Shown: positions 51,530 to 58,977 of the stretch, piece after piece
How positions within the stretch are numbered: the first letter of the stretch is position 1
Layout of the letters: each line of letters starts with the position of its first letter
From: a virus
DNA length: 64,000 bases
Virus record (IMG/VR): IMGVR_UViG_3300036832_000974
Span: 24,796-88,795 of that record
Strand: one strand, 5' to 3'
Notes under the pieces: generated by a model
The model's input: the letters and a program-made list of their open reading frames with translations, nothing else
The model's database searches: none
Told to the model about the DNA's origin: nothing
Translations under genes and position numbers: made by a program

Positions 51530-51548
51530 CATTGCCAACAAGTTCTCG

Positions 51549-51659
51549 TCACCCACTCCAAACTTTTTCGGCAAGAAGGCCGAGCACCATAATCCAGGTC
51601 AGGACCACCACCGCCACACTCACAGCCGTCAGCCAGTTTTCGCCGCTGCCCAGTCTCAC
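51549..51659 (-). CDS. Possible 36-residue single-span membrane protein
   Basis: GTG 51659 overlaps the previous stop as GTGA. The short frame reads VRLGSGENWLTAVSVAVVVL, then TWIMVLGLLAEKVWSG, which is one clear membrane helix. The coupling and hydrophobic content support it; length alone is weak evidence. Confidence 0.5.
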   Translation of the reverse strand: MRLGSGENWLTAVSVAVVVLTWIMVLGLLAEKVWSG

Positions 51660-51946
51660 CGTCTACGCTCCACGCCCGAGTCAATGTCGTGGCCGGCCAT
51701 CAGCCGATACTTGTTCGCTAGCCACTTGGCGAACGCCGCATCGTTCCTCGGCTTGCACAGATAGCGCACCCGCGGCCGCAGCGATCTGTAATCGGCAACA
51801 ATGTCCTTGACCGACAGCTCACGCGGCGACTCGTTGAACATCCGGCGCGCCAGCGGCCCGAGACTATCAACCGCGCGCATCTCGGCACGGACATCGAAGT
51901 AGCCCGCCTGACTACGCAAGGCGGCGATAACGGCTTTTATCTTCAT
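51656..51946 (-). CDS. Small basic protein, unknown
   Basis: From ATG 51946 (ATGA overlap with the previous stop) the product has 96 residues: MKIKAVIAALRSQAGYFDVR, SLGPLARRMFNESPREL, VKDIVADYRSLRPRVRYLCK and FAKWLANKYRLMAGHD. Basic and helical. The product may bind nucleic acid, but no domain was recognised. Confidence 0.66.
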   Translation of the reverse strand: MKIKAVIAALRSQAGYFDVRAEMRAVDSLGPLARRMFNESPRELSVKDIVADYRSLRPRVRYLCKPRNDAAFAKWLANKYRLMAGHDIDSGVERRR

Positions 51947-52467
51947 GGCGGCGGCACCACGATGCGCGCCAGCCCGGCGCCGTATTGCTCGTAATGCGTC
52001 CACTCGCTGACCGCGACCCACGGGCGCCCCATGCGCTCGGTGGTCAGCGTATTAACGGTCTCGCCGGTCTCCAGCGACGTCCACCTGATCATCCTGATAG
52101 GAACTAAGCTCTTGTCCTCAACGAGCTGCGGCGCCGACCAGCGCCGCTCAAAGATGCGCGGGCGGCCGTTCCATTCACCCCAGTACAGATGACGCGCCAA
52201 CTCGATCGTCGGCGTCGACCACCCGCATTCGCACTCCTCACGCCACGCCCGCTCGATCCTCTCCTGACGCTTACGCGCCTCGCGATCGATAGCCTGCGAC
52301 AACCGCAGCATCGGAATCGGCTCAGGCCACGTGCGCGTGTCGCTGATGTCGCCGAGCGAACGCGTATGGATGGTGCCGCACCGTCGCAGCTGCTCGATGA
52401 CATCAAGCGGCGCGAAGTCGTCGAAGTCCTCATCGATCGGTTCTGCAAAACCAAAGATGCCAGCCAT
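51943..52467 (-). CDS. 174-residue protein, unknown
   Basis: The product begins MAGIFGFAEPIDEDFDDFAP and includes LSQAIDREARKRQERIERAW, then CECGWSTPTIELARHLYWGEW and TGETVNTLTTERMGRPWV. A single C-x-C motif is present. It has no recognised family. No strong ribosome site was seen at ATG 52467, so the start may be off by some codons. Confidence 0.65.
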   Translation of the reverse strand: MAGIFGFAEPIDEDFDDFAPLDVIEQLRRCGTIHTRSLGDISDTRTWPEPIPMLRLSQAIDREARKRQERIERAWREECECGWSTPTIELARHLYWGEWNGRPRIFERRWSAPQLVEDKSLVPIRMIRWTSLETGETVNTLTTERMGRPWVAVSEWTHYEQYGAGLARIVVPPP

Positions 52468-52485
52468 GGCGGCAGCATAGCAAGA

Positions 52486-52740
52486 TCAGCTTTCAACGTC
52501 TTCGGGATCGACGCTCTTGCCTTCCGCACACCGCTTCAATGCCGCGTACTGCTTGGGCGTCAGCCGTTCCCATTGCTGGACCGCCGCATACATCGCTGCA
52601 CTAAAGGCGAGATGCGGGTTCGCCTTGATCCACCGCGCCTCGCGCGGATAGTCGCGGCAGAACGTCTGCCATCGCCGATCATGGATGGCATAGACCCGGT
52701 GTCGAGCCCGCTCCATGAACTGAACGAATTCACTGCTCAT
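52486..52740 (-). CDS. 84-residue helical protein, unknown
   Basis: The product reads MSSEFVQFMERARHRVYAIH, then QTFCRDYPREARWIKANPH and SAAMYAAVQQWERLTPKQYA. Helical and basic. It lies between the Cys-rich gene after TerL and the 174-residue gene. Function unknown. Confidence 0.65.
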   Translation of the reverse strand: MSSEFVQFMERARHRVYAIHDRRWQTFCRDYPREARWIKANPHLAFSAAMYAAVQQWERLTPKQYAALKRCAEGKSVDPEDVES

Positions 52741-52756
52741 TTAGTGAACAATGTTT

Positions 52757-53053
52757 TCAGGGCTTGTCATCTGGTTCAACCCATTCTTCCATGCAGGATT
52801 TGCAGAGGCGAGCCGAGGCCCCGCGCGCGTCCCAAATTATTAAAGGGATGTCCAGCAACGGCCCCGCGCAAATTGCGCAAAGCTCGCGCGGTTGACTCTC
52901 AGGTAAGCCCCAAGCGCAGAAGCGGTCAAACCCCGCCTTGAAGCGCAGCTTCATTGAATCTTCACTGAAGACATGCGGCAGCCCGCCTTCACACGGCCCA
53001 TCACACATTCCGCAGCCGTGATAACCACGACACCACGGCGTGATGGTTCTCAT
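52757..53053 (-). CDS. Cys-rich zinc-binding-type protein after TerL
   Basis: From ATG 53053 (ATGA overlap with the TerL stop) the product has 98 residues. It contains WCRGYHGCGMCDGPCEGG near the start and CAICAG plus CKSCMEEW near the end, so two metal-binding clusters are likely. It might bind nucleic acid or terminase, which is inference from position. Confidence 0.7.
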   Translation of the reverse strand: MRTITPWCRGYHGCGMCDGPCEGGLPHVFSEDSMKLRFKAGFDRFCAWGLPESQPRELCAICAGPLLDIPLIIWDARGASARLCKSCMEEWVEPDDKP

Positions 53054-54507
53054 TGAAACCCTGCGTACGTTGTGTCGTAAATCGGCCCCATGGTCAGGTG
53101 CTGGAACGCCATCGCCGCAGCGTCGCCCTGATCGAGCGTCTTCGAGAACGGCCACCCTTCCAGCTCTTCAAGGAAACCCTCGACCCAACGCCCTGCCACC
53201 AACAGCACATTCGACGCCTGCACCTGCGCCGCAAACGGCTCGGCGCGCACCGTCTTCTCGCCGGTCACCTTGTCGAGCACGACAACGAAGCCAGCGAGGT
53301 TGCGAGCGGTTGCCTCGGCTGACTCCTTGCCGCCACTGCCGGGCTCCTGCTCGACAACGATCTTAAAATTCCACTGCATGTGACCCAGCGACGTCCGCGC
53401 CGCTTCGGCAGCTCCCTTGATCACCTGCTCACGCTCCAGCGCCCCCCAGCGCCCTCGGAGCACAGCCTCAATAAGAAACTGGCCGTTCTTGAGACTGTGC
53501 ATCAACACAATCGCGGTGCAGGCGCCATCACCATCCTTGGTACCCGCCTTGTCGATCGCCAGCACGCTGGCGGTGATCTGCGAACGATCGAACACCGGAA
53601 TGATGTGGAGCTTCTCGATGGGAAACATCCCACCGCCGACAAGGTACGGCTCTTGCTGGTACTCAGCTTCCCAGCTCGCCTCGCTCATCAGCCGCTGCTG
53701 CGAGCGCAGCATCGCCAGCGGCTTGAACTCCGGAAACAACGGCTCGCCGCGCTTGCGGTGACGCTCGTCCTGCTCGGCGATCGCCTTGAACTTCAGGACG
53801 CGGATGTCAGCGCCCTCTTTCTCCAGCGCGCGACCGAGCGGATCATCGATGTGCCACCGCGTCATGATCCACAGCATGCCGCTGTTCGCAGCAAACCGCG
53901 GCCGGAATACGTCGGTGTACCAGTTCCAAATCTTGTCGCGCATCACAATCGAGTTGGCGTCGGCGCGATCCTTCACCGGATCGTCGATGATGCCGAGATG
54001 CAATTCCAGCCCGTTGATGCCTCCGCTCACCGTGACGTTGCGAAAGCTGCCGCTGTGGCCAACGTACTCAACGAGGCTGGTGTTGCGCACCCAGCCCTTC
54101 GCCCCGATCGTGGTCTTGAACACGTTCTGATAGCGCTCGGACTCCATCATGCGCTGCATGCCGAGATTGCAGCGCTCGCCGAGATTGTCCAAGTGCGACG
54201 CGTAAATCGTTTTCATGTCGGGCGCCTTGCCAGCGAGCCACGACACGAAGTCCTCGGCCGCGAGGCTCTTGCCATGCTGCGGCGGCGCCATGATCGCAAG
54301 CTTCGGCCGCTTGCCGTTGACCATATCCCGGTAGAACTGCTGCAGCGCGTCGGACAGCGCCTGCGTGAACCAGTTCCACTTCATGGTCGGCCGCATCATC
54401 TTGCGATATGCGGCGAAGCTGTTGCGCGAGTTCTGGTATTCGCGAAGCTCGATCGCCTCGGTCTTCTCGTCAGGCCAGATCAGCGGCGGCTTGATGTTGA
54501 GGTTCAT
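53050..54507 (-). CDS. terL: Terminase large subunit
   Basis: The product has 485 residues from ATG 54507; a GTG at 54519 has AAG directly before it and is less likely. Walker A is PPQHGKS at 75-81 and Walker B is LGIIDDP at 171-177. The coupling motif region contains LWIMTRWHIDDPLG near 212-225. The RNase H-like nuclease starts near VLAIDKAGTKDGDG (Asp319) and continues with IVVEQEPGSGGKESAE. It packages DNA by ATP hydrolysis and cuts it. Length is normal for the family. Confidence 0.93.
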   Translation of the reverse strand: MNLNIKPPLIWPDEKTEAIELREYQNSRNSFAAYRKMMRPTMKWNWFTQALSDALQQFYRDMVNGKRPKLAIMAPPQHGKSLAAEDFVSWLAGKAPDMKTIYASHLDNLGERCNLGMQRMMESERYQNVFKTTIGAKGWVRNTSLVEYVGHSGSFRNVTVSGGINGLELHLGIIDDPVKDRADANSIVMRDKIWNWYTDVFRPRFAANSGMLWIMTRWHIDDPLGRALEKEGADIRVLKFKAIAEQDERHRKRGEPLFPEFKPLAMLRSQQRLMSEASWEAEYQQEPYLVGGGMFPIEKLHIIPVFDRSQITASVLAIDKAGTKDGDGACTAIVLMHSLKNGQFLIEAVLRGRWGALEREQVIKGAAEAARTSLGHMQWNFKIVVEQEPGSGGKESAEATARNLAGFVVVLDKVTGEKTVRAEPFAAQVQASNVLLVAGRWVEGFLEELEGWPFSKTLDQGDAAAMAFQHLTMGPIYDTTYAGFQ

Positions 54508-54638
54508 TGGTGGCCACACCTTAGGATCGTAATATGCGCAGTGTGGCCAGCTGGCCGCTCCCTTCGTTCGATCCCGCCAACACGGACGTCACAGGATGTC
54601 GACAAATCCTCAGTCCGATAACCGAACTTATACCACGG

Positions 54639-54857
54639 TCACTCGTCGAAAACAGTCACCCCACACCTGCGCATCGCCGCCACCAGCTCGTCAAATGTTT
54701 CGGTAACCCGCCAATGATAGCCCTGGCAGAACAGCACCGCGTTGACGTTGTCTTGCTGCTTCTCGCTCGGCGTCGCGGGCCGCACCATGGTCGCCGCGGC
54801 GAGGTCAACCAGCAGCGTCTCGCCGTCCGGCGCTGTGAGGATCACGCGTGTCGACAC
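54639..54857 (-). CDS. Small FlbD-like beta protein, unknown
   Basis: The product has 72 residues from GTG 54857. It reads VILTAPDGETLLVDLAAATM, then FCQGYHWRVTETFDELVAAM. The layout (strand-rich domain ending in V-T-E-x-x-D-E-L) resembles short FlbD-like domains found in phage and flagellar loci; this link is weak. Followed by 131 bases without a gene up to TerL. Confidence 0.58.
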   Translation of the reverse strand: MSTRVILTAPDGETLLVDLAAATMVRPATPSEKQQDNVNAVLFCQGYHWRVTETFDELVAAMRRCGVTVFDE

Positions 54858-55017
54858 GATCAGGTCTCTTGTACTTCGACAGTAGCCAGTCGGCGGGCGA
54901 TTCCGAGCTTATCTTGCGCTCGTTGAGCCGGTTTGCTGGCCGTTTCTCTGGCCACTTCTTCTCGAACCTACCCCTTATGCTGTAATGCCTGCCGACGTAT
55001 TTCTTGGCCATCGTCAT
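54805..55017 (-). CDS. Small basic protein, unknown
   Basis: From ATG 55017 (AAGG four bases upstream) the product has 70 residues and is Lys/Arg-rich (MAKKYVGRHYSIRGRFEKK, then NRLNERKISSESPADW). It overlaps the next gene by 53 bases, which lowers confidence in its C-terminal part. It starts by overlap with the Acb2-like gene's stop. Confidence 0.5.
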   Translation of the reverse strand: MTMAKKYVGRHYSIRGRFEKKWPEKRPANRLNERKISSESPADWLLSKYKRPDRVDTRDPHSAGRRDAAG

Positions 55018-55211
55018 TGATCCTTGCACAGCTTAGCCCGCACGGCGCAATCCTTGGCTTCGAGCAACTTGCGCAAGCCGGCGGTGCGCTCAGCATTCGA
55101 TGGCAAATTGTCGACCGCCCAATGCGCCAGCTCAGCAAACTTTCGGCTGATGTCCTGCAAATGCTCCGGCAAATGCGCGTAGTCAAAAAACTGCAGCATC
55201 CGATCACTCAT
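55014..55211 (-). CDS. Acb2/Tad1-hairpin family protein, probable anti-CBASS/Thoeris sponge
   Basis: The product has 65 residues: FFDYAHLPEHLQDISRKFAE, LAHWAVDNLPSNAERTAGL and RKLLEAKDCAVRAKL. The pattern F-x-Y-x-x-L-P-x-x-L-x-x-I-S-x-x-F-x-x-L-A, then L-P-x-x-x-E-R, then K-L-L-E-A-K-D-x-A-V-R-A is that of the Acb2/Tad1 hairpin family. Members form helical oligomers that bind cyclic nucleotides and blunt CBASS or Thoeris. It lies in the terminase-proximal small-gene block, and ATGA coupling links it upstream. Ligand unproven. Confidence 0.82.
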   Translation of the reverse strand: MSDRMLQFFDYAHLPEHLQDISRKFAELAHWAVDNLPSNAERTAGLRKLLEAKDCAVRAKLCKDQ

Positions 55212-55504
55212 TCGCTTCCCCCATCATAGACGCAGTTCTGTGTCAGTGAAATCGGATCGTCTGGGCGCCCAGCTGTGGTGATGACGGTCCGACTATGGCA
55301 GCGATTGCAAACCACAACCAGCAGCCCGATCCCACGCCATGGCCACATGATGTAAGGCAGCTCGCCGTGACAACTCGGCCGCTTCGGATCATGCGCTTCT
55401 AGCGCCTTACCGTTGGGATAGGCAGGGTCAGGTGCCACGCGGGGCTGCCGACCGCCCTCGCGTGGTACCCACGTGATATCCCAATCGGCAGGCTGTGGCT
55501 TCAT
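55208..55504 (-). CDS. 98-residue protein with zinc-type Cys pair, unknown
   Basis: The product starts MKPQPADWDITWVPREGGR and has GIGLLVVVCNRCHSRTVITT, with one C-x-x-C, plus a further Cys in SCHGELPYIMW. The middle looks like a beta ribbon. It abuts the previous stop with no gap. Function unknown. Confidence 0.66.
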   Translation of the reverse strand: MKPQPADWDITWVPREGGRQPRVAPDPAYPNGKALEAHDPKRPSCHGELPYIMWPWRGIGLLVVVCNRCHSRTVITTAGRPDDPISLTQNCVYDGGSE

Positions 55505-55954
55505 TCAGCGATTGAGCGGATTGACCTGCGGCGCATTCGGATCAACCGGCGGCGGCTGCTGGGGTGGCGTCGTCGGTGGCGCATTCGGATCGACCGGCGG
55601 CTTCGACGTGTTGGCGTCGATGGCGTCCTGGATCTCCTGCTTGCGCTGCTCGACCTCGTCAAAGATCGCATCGATCTTGTCCTGCGCCTCTGCTGGCAAG
55701 TCAACGTTCGCCAGCGCGTCTTCGAGCTTGCCCTGCAATCCTTTCACCAGCTCAACCATACCAGCAATGGGGCTTTTCAGTTCTCTGATGTTGGTAAGAA
55801 TCTCATCGAGTGACTTGTGTGCTTCTGCCATAGCTTCCTCCCATCCGGAGAGATCTGGAGACTGCGCAAGCAACTTTTTCACGTTGCGATCAATGCGCGT
55901 TGTCATCGCAACGAGGTAATCCCACTCGCTTCGGTCGACCCACAGATACGGCAT
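55505..55954 (-). CDS. Coiled-coil protein with Pro/Asn-rich tail, unknown
   Basis: The product has 149 residues. Residues 20-115 are strongly helical and charged (RIDRNVKKLLAQSPDLSGWE, DEILTNIRELKSPIAGMVEL, KIDAIFDEVEQRKQEIQDAI). The last 35 residues repeat PPVDPNAP and PQQ. It may be a scaffold-like or structural protein. No family recognised. Confidence 0.68.
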   Translation of the reverse strand: MPYLWVDRSEWDYLVAMTTRIDRNVKKLLAQSPDLSGWEEAMAEAHKSLDEILTNIRELKSPIAGMVELVKGLQGKLEDALANVDLPAEAQDKIDAIFDEVEQRKQEIQDAIDANTSKPPVDPNAPPTTPPQQPPPVDPNAPQVNPLNR

Positions 55955-55958
55955 GCGA

Positions 55959-56372
55959 TCACCTCGCTTTGCGCGACCGCTCTGCCTTCTTGGCCTTGCG
56001 GCGCTTGGTCGGCTTGGTCGCCACCGCTATGGCCCCCTCAAGCTCATCGTCGGAAAACGTGAACCTCTTCGGCGCCGGTGGCGGCGGCAGCAGCATCTGC
56101 TTGAGATGCTCGATCGCCTTGGATTTGCGCTCGCGCAGCTTCGGCACATCAGGACGCAACTCGGAAATATGCACCGGCGTGCTCAGTCCAGCAGGGTCGA
56201 ACATGGCCACCATCGCGCGCCGTAGCATTTCAGCGTAGTCCATCCTTGTGAACGGCATATTAAGCGCGCGCGACAACCGCTCGAACGTCTCACGATAGGC
56301 TGGATCCGGCACGTGCTTGCGGATCGGCCGCAAAATGAAATGCACAACCGCGTTGAACTCGGTGTCCGTCAT
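55959..56372 (-). CDS. 137-residue protein with basic tail, unknown
   Basis: The product reads MTDTEFNAVVHFILRPIRKH, LSRALNMPFTRMDYAEMLRR and a C-terminal basic stretch (TKPTKRRKAKKAERSRKAR). The end suggests nucleic-acid binding. Stop-start overlap with the following gene is ATGA. Function unknown. Confidence 0.68.
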   Translation of the reverse strand: MTDTEFNAVVHFILRPIRKHVPDPAYRETFERLSRALNMPFTRMDYAEMLRRAMVAMFDPAGLSTPVHISELRPDVPKLRERKSKAIEHLKQMLLPPPPAPKRFTFSDDELEGAIAVATKPTKRRKAKKAERSRKAR

Positions 56373-56611
56373 TTGGGGCCACCCTGATTCGGATCGAGCG
56401 GTGGTGGATGATCAGGTTGACCGCCGCCACCCGGCGCCGTGGCCGCCGCCAGCTTGCGCAGCGCCTTCTTCAGCGCGTTGCCGACCTCGACCTTGTTGGC
56501 CGCCGACAACGGACGCCCTTCGAGCAAATACTTGATCAGCAGGCCATGATCGTTGTGCTCGCGCAAGGCACCGACTGCCTCGGCAAAATCCATCTCGTCA
56601 CGCTTGGTCAT
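56369..56611 (-). CDS. 80-residue helical protein, unknown
   Basis: The product reads MTKRDEMDFAEAVGALREHN, LLIKYLLEGRPLSAANKVEV and GNALKKALRKLAAATAPGGGG with a Pro end. Helical and compact, with a flexible C terminus. It fits the small-gene block before TerL. Function unknown. Confidence 0.66.
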   Translation of the reverse strand: MTKRDEMDFAEAVGALREHNDHGLLIKYLLEGRPLSAANKVEVGNALKKALRKLAAATAPGGGGQPDHPPPLDPNQGGPK

Positions 56612-56629
56612 TGCTTCCCCTTGATCAGA

Positions 56630-56908
56630 TCACTTTGGCTTTCGGTACACGCTGTCCATGAACGCCATCCGCATCCGCTGCACATTGACGATCTTCGGAT
56701 CCTTTACAACGCTGAGCGTCTCATCGACGGTCAACTCGCGGATCGGCTTGCCATGCTCGTCGCACATCGTGATGTGACCGCAGTACAGGCAGATCGACAA
56801 ACAGTCTTTAGGTCTTTTGCCTTTGCCGATGGTGCCGAACTGCGCCGCCGCCTTAAGCGGCTTGCCGCACCCGAAGCACGGCGTCAGCTCATAGCGGTGG
56901 CGCTTCAT
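56630..56908 (-). CDS. Zinc-ribbon protein
   Basis: From ATG 56908 the product has 92 residues. CFGCGKPLKA and CLYCGHITMCDEHG give a four-Cys ribbon near residues 11-50. The C terminus is helical (IVNVQRMRMAFMDSVYRKPK). A DNA-binding or adaptor role is typical for such proteins. In-frame upstream sequence is in the HTH gene's shadow and was left out. Confidence 0.7.
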   Translation of the reverse strand: MKRHRYELTPCFGCGKPLKAAAQFGTIGKGKRPKDCLSICLYCGHITMCDEHGKPIRELTVDETLSVVKDPKIVNVQRMRMAFMDSVYRKPK

Positions 56909-56927
56909 GACGGCGCACCCGGACGCT

Positions 56928-57305
56928 TCATCTCGCCTTTTGCTGGCGATACCACGTCCGCCGCGACACCCCCGCAAGTTCCCATGGCTGACCATCCTTG
57001 GTGGCAGACTTTGGGCGACCACCCTTGGATGGTTTTGTGCCACGGGGTTTTGTGCCACGAGGTTTTGTGCCACGAGCAGGCTTTTGTGCCAACGGTTTTG
57101 TGCCAATGGCGGGCGCCGCCGACGCACGGCTGGGTGTGATTGGCGGGGCGGCGCCCTGGAGCTTCGCCTTTTTGGCCGGTACGGCGACGCTCGTCTGGAA
57201 CTGGCGGCCGATCTGCGTCGGCGGGATCTCTCCACCATACAGCTTCGGGCATACGCGCCCATAATGGCGCTCGTTGCATGCCTTGCACAGCGGCGCGAGC
57301 ATCAT
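56928..57305 (-). CDS. DNA-binding protein with Cys knuckle, GTKP repeats and HTH-like end
   Basis: The product has 125 residues. CKACNERHYGRVC near residues 7-19 is a metal knuckle. Residues ~68-92 repeat GTKP, encoded by several copies of TTTTGTGCCA on the plus strand. The end (KGGRPKSATKDGQPWELAGV, then SRRTWYRQQKAR) looks like a helix-turn-helix. It lies next to the probable small terminase, so it may take part in DNA recognition. Confidence 0.68.
   Translation of the reverse strand: MMLAPLCKACNERHYGRVCPKLYGGEIPPTQIGRQFQTSVAVPAKKAKLQGAAPPITPSRASAAPAIGTKPLAQKPARGTKPRGTKPRGTKPSKGGRPKSATKDGQPWELAGVSRRTWYRQQKAR
57028..57098. repeat. Tandem TTTTGTGCCA repeats
   Basis: Five copies of TTTTGTGCCA, spaced unevenly by 5-9 bases, encode the GTKP repeat in the HTH-like protein. 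Copy number could vary by slippage. Confidence 0.7.
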
Positions 57306-57760
57306 TCCCCCGGCTTCGGCGGCGTGATGTCGATCAGCTCGGGATCAGCCGGCTCGGCCGCCTCAAGCATGACATCGTAGGAAATGCCCCTCGCCATGCA
57401 CAGCGCCCGGATCTCATCCTCGGTCTTGTAGCGGTTGGTCTGCACCATGGCATGCACATGCATCGGCAGCACCTTGAGCGCAAACGGCGCAAACACCGTC
57501 TCATTGTGCAGCGCTAAGTGCAGCATATAGCCCAACAATCCCTCGTCGCCGGGGATGTCATAGGCGCCGGTATCCTTGTTGAAGATCTTGCGGCCAGCGA
57601 TCTCCATCGCCTGCACGACCGCATCCTTCATCGCGATCGTCATGTGGTTCGCCTGCCCTGGCTTGCGGCCAGCATTCGGATGCCTTGGCTCGCCCTTTTT
57701 GAAAGGCCGACCCGTAGCAGGTCGCTTTACGACGGCGTTCTTTTTAAGCGGCTTGATCAT
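57302..57760 (-). CDS. DUF5681-type protein, probable small terminase
   Basis: The product has 152 residues. The N-terminal ATGRPFKKGEPRHPNAGRK is the GRPxKxG-x-x-x-x-P-x-x-GRK motif of DUF5681. The rest (AMKDAVVQAMEIAGRKIFNK, GLLGYMLHLALHNETVFAPF, ALKVLPMHVHAM) follows a pattern common in proteins encoded next to phage terminases. It is the first minus-strand gene after the divergent switch at 57.8 kb and so the promoter-proximal gene of the late block. Confidence 0.7.
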   Translation of the reverse strand: MIKPLKKNAVVKRPATGRPFKKGEPRHPNAGRKPGQANHMTIAMKDAVVQAMEIAGRKIFNKDTGAYDIPGDEGLLGYMLHLALHNETVFAPFALKVLPMHVHAMVQTNRYKTEDEIRALCMARGISYDVMLEAAEPADPELIDITPPKPGE

Positions 57761-57777
57761 GGCTTCGCACGCTACGG

Positions 57778-57806
57778 CTTACACGGTTGCGTTGGCAATG
57801 CTATCG
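57778..57806 (+). promoter_or_regulatory. Possible early promoter for the plus-strand block
   Basis: CTTACA (57778-57783), a 17-base spacer and CTATCG (57801-57806) lie upstream of the gene at 57816. The pattern resembles the alphaproteobacterial consensus CTTGAC-N17-CTATAT and matches the candidate at 58880-58908. Confidence 0.35.
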
Positions 57807-57815
57807 TGAAAAGCC

Positions 57816-58139
57816 ATGAAAGCAAAACGACTTACGCGAAACAGAAATGTAAACCGAAGTGTGACATCGCGGGTTTGCGTCTGCGTCATCTGTGGCAATA
57901 GCTTCATGGCTCACCGTAGGCACGCCAGCACATGTGGCACGCGATGTCGCAAGCAACGCCAGCGCCAACGCGTATCGCCATCCATCGACGCTGGACGACT
58001 TGCGCGGTCGGGCGCGACTTGGACTTGCGCATGCTCACCCGATCTGGTGTGGCTAGCATCGGTGAATCGCAACAACATCATGTTCATCAATCACGCCACG
58101 CGCCATGCGGCGCTAACTTACAGGAGGATCGCACCATGA
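57816..58139 (+). CDS. Zinc-finger protein, first gene of the plus-strand block
   Basis: The product has 107 residues. CVCVICGNSFMAHRRHASTC near residues 21-40 and CRKQ just after give a four-Cys finger followed by a basic stretch (RKQRQRQR), typical of small phage DNA-binding fingers. The stop overlaps the next start as ATGA, which supports the frame. The C-terminal 50 residues show no recognisable domain. Confidence 0.68.
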   Translation: MKAKRLTRNRNVNRSVTSRVCVCVICGNSFMAHRRHASTCGTRCRKQRQRQRVSPSIDAGRLARSGATWTCACSPDLVWLASVNRNNIMFINHATRHAALTYRRIAP

Positions 58140-58372
58140 AAGACGCTAACGACGAGGCTCTCATCACCAATCTTGCAACCGGCTTGGTGCACGCTGCGGC
58201 CAGGACCCAAGGCGTCACCCATGACAGGATCATCGCTGCGCTGTTCCAGCTGATCGGCACGTCCTCGACCACAGAGATGAAGGCTGAACCCAAGCAGCGC
58301 CGCACCCGCCGCCCACGCACCCCTAAGGGCAATGGACCGCTGCTCGATCCACCGGCGGCATCCCCAGAATGA
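58136..58372 (+). CDS. 78-residue basic protein, unknown
   Basis: ATG 58136 has GGAGG eight bases upstream. The product reads MKDANDEALITNLATGLVHA, TQGVTHDRIIAALFQLIG and a Pro/Arg tail (KQRRTRRPRTPKGNGP). A helical N-terminal part with a basic flexible tail suggests nucleic-acid contact. Coupled on both sides by ATGA overlaps. Confidence 0.7.
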   Translation: MKDANDEALITNLATGLVHAAARTQGVTHDRIIAALFQLIGTSSTTEMKAEPKQRRTRRPRTPKGNGPLLDPPAASPE

Positions 58373-58572
58373 TCATTGCCGACGACGATGTGCAAAACGC
58401 AATGATCTCGATCGTTCAGCATCGAGACACCAAGCGCTGGCGCGTCCTCGTGCAATACGACGACGGCGAGGAGTTCCTGAGCCGTGAAGAATACGTCGAC
58501 GAGGCCGAGGCCACCCAAGTCGCCTTGGCGTGGGGACTCGCGAACTCACAGCCAGAGGGCCCGCCGCAGTGA
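58369..58572 (+). CDS. 67-residue acidic protein, unknown
   Basis: The product begins MIIADDDVQNAMISIVQHRD and continues VLVQYDDGEEFLSREEYVDE. Beta strands then a helix. Acidic, possibly a DNA-mimic or regulatory partner, but no evidence supports any function. The start overlaps the previous stop as ATGA. Confidence 0.68.
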   Translation: MIIADDDVQNAMISIVQHRDTKRWRVLVQYDDGEEFLSREEYVDEAEATQVALAWGLANSQPEGPPQ

Positions 58573-58620
58573 TGTGACTACGGCGGGCGGGGAAGTCTGT
58601 GTAAAGCGTGAGAAACAAAA

Positions 58621-58842
58621 TCACTCTGATAAGAAATCGAGGCTCTCGCAAGCCAAAATCACGGCGCCGTTGCGAGGTTGTCGTGACCTTCGTTTGCCCG
58701 ATCGCCGCTTGGTCGATTTGCGTTTGGTCGGATTACGTGGCGCCCGGATCCTGACACAGCGCGCGCATACCGGGCCGTCAGCTGCTTCAAACACCACCGT
58801 GGAAGCCTCGCCGCAGCGCTGGCAGCGCCACACCATCCCCAT
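58621..58842 (-). CDS. Minus-strand zinc-ribbon protein inside the plus-strand block
   Basis: The product has 73 residues: CQRCGEASTVVFEAADGPVC and CVRIR give a C-x-x-C ... C-x-x-C ribbon, followed by a Lys/Arg-rich stretch (RKSTKRRSGKRRSRQ). The complete four-Cys pattern supports a real gene, opposite to its neighbours. ATG 58842 has a weak GAG site seven bases upstream. Confidence 0.6.
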   Translation of the reverse strand: MGMVWRCQRCGEASTVVFEAADGPVCARCVRIRAPRNPTKRKSTKRRSGKRRSRQPRNGAVILACESLDFLSE

Positions 58843-58879
58843 ACAAACACTCGCTTTTTTAACTTTTCTGCAAGAAGCC

Positions 58880-58908
58880 CTTGCAAATTTGAGCCCGGTC
58901 CCCTATCT
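58880..58908 (+). promoter_or_regulatory. Probable alphaproteobacterial-type promoter
   Basis: CTTGCA (58880-58885), a 17-base spacer and CTATCT (58903-58908) are close to CTTGAC-N17-CTATAT. The start point would fall at the stem-loop at 58916, and the gene at 58978 follows. Confidence 0.5.
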
Positions 58909-58915
58909 CTAGGTC

Positions 58916-58934
58916 GTCGGGGCGACACCCCGAC
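58916..58934 (+). other. Stem-loop at predicted transcription start
   Basis: GTCGGGG (58916-58922) pairs with CCCCGAC (58928-58934) over five bases. It overlaps the expected start point of the promoter upstream, so it may be an operator or leader hairpin. Confidence 0.5.
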
Positions 58935-58977
58935 AGCCTGATCCTAACGGTGCGATGCACCACGAAAGGAATTTCAC

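Noticed and set aside
53380-54621. A 413-residue plus-strand frame opposite TerL
   Set aside because: TerL motifs occupy the minus strand; the plus frame extends through the TerL start and has no good start site.
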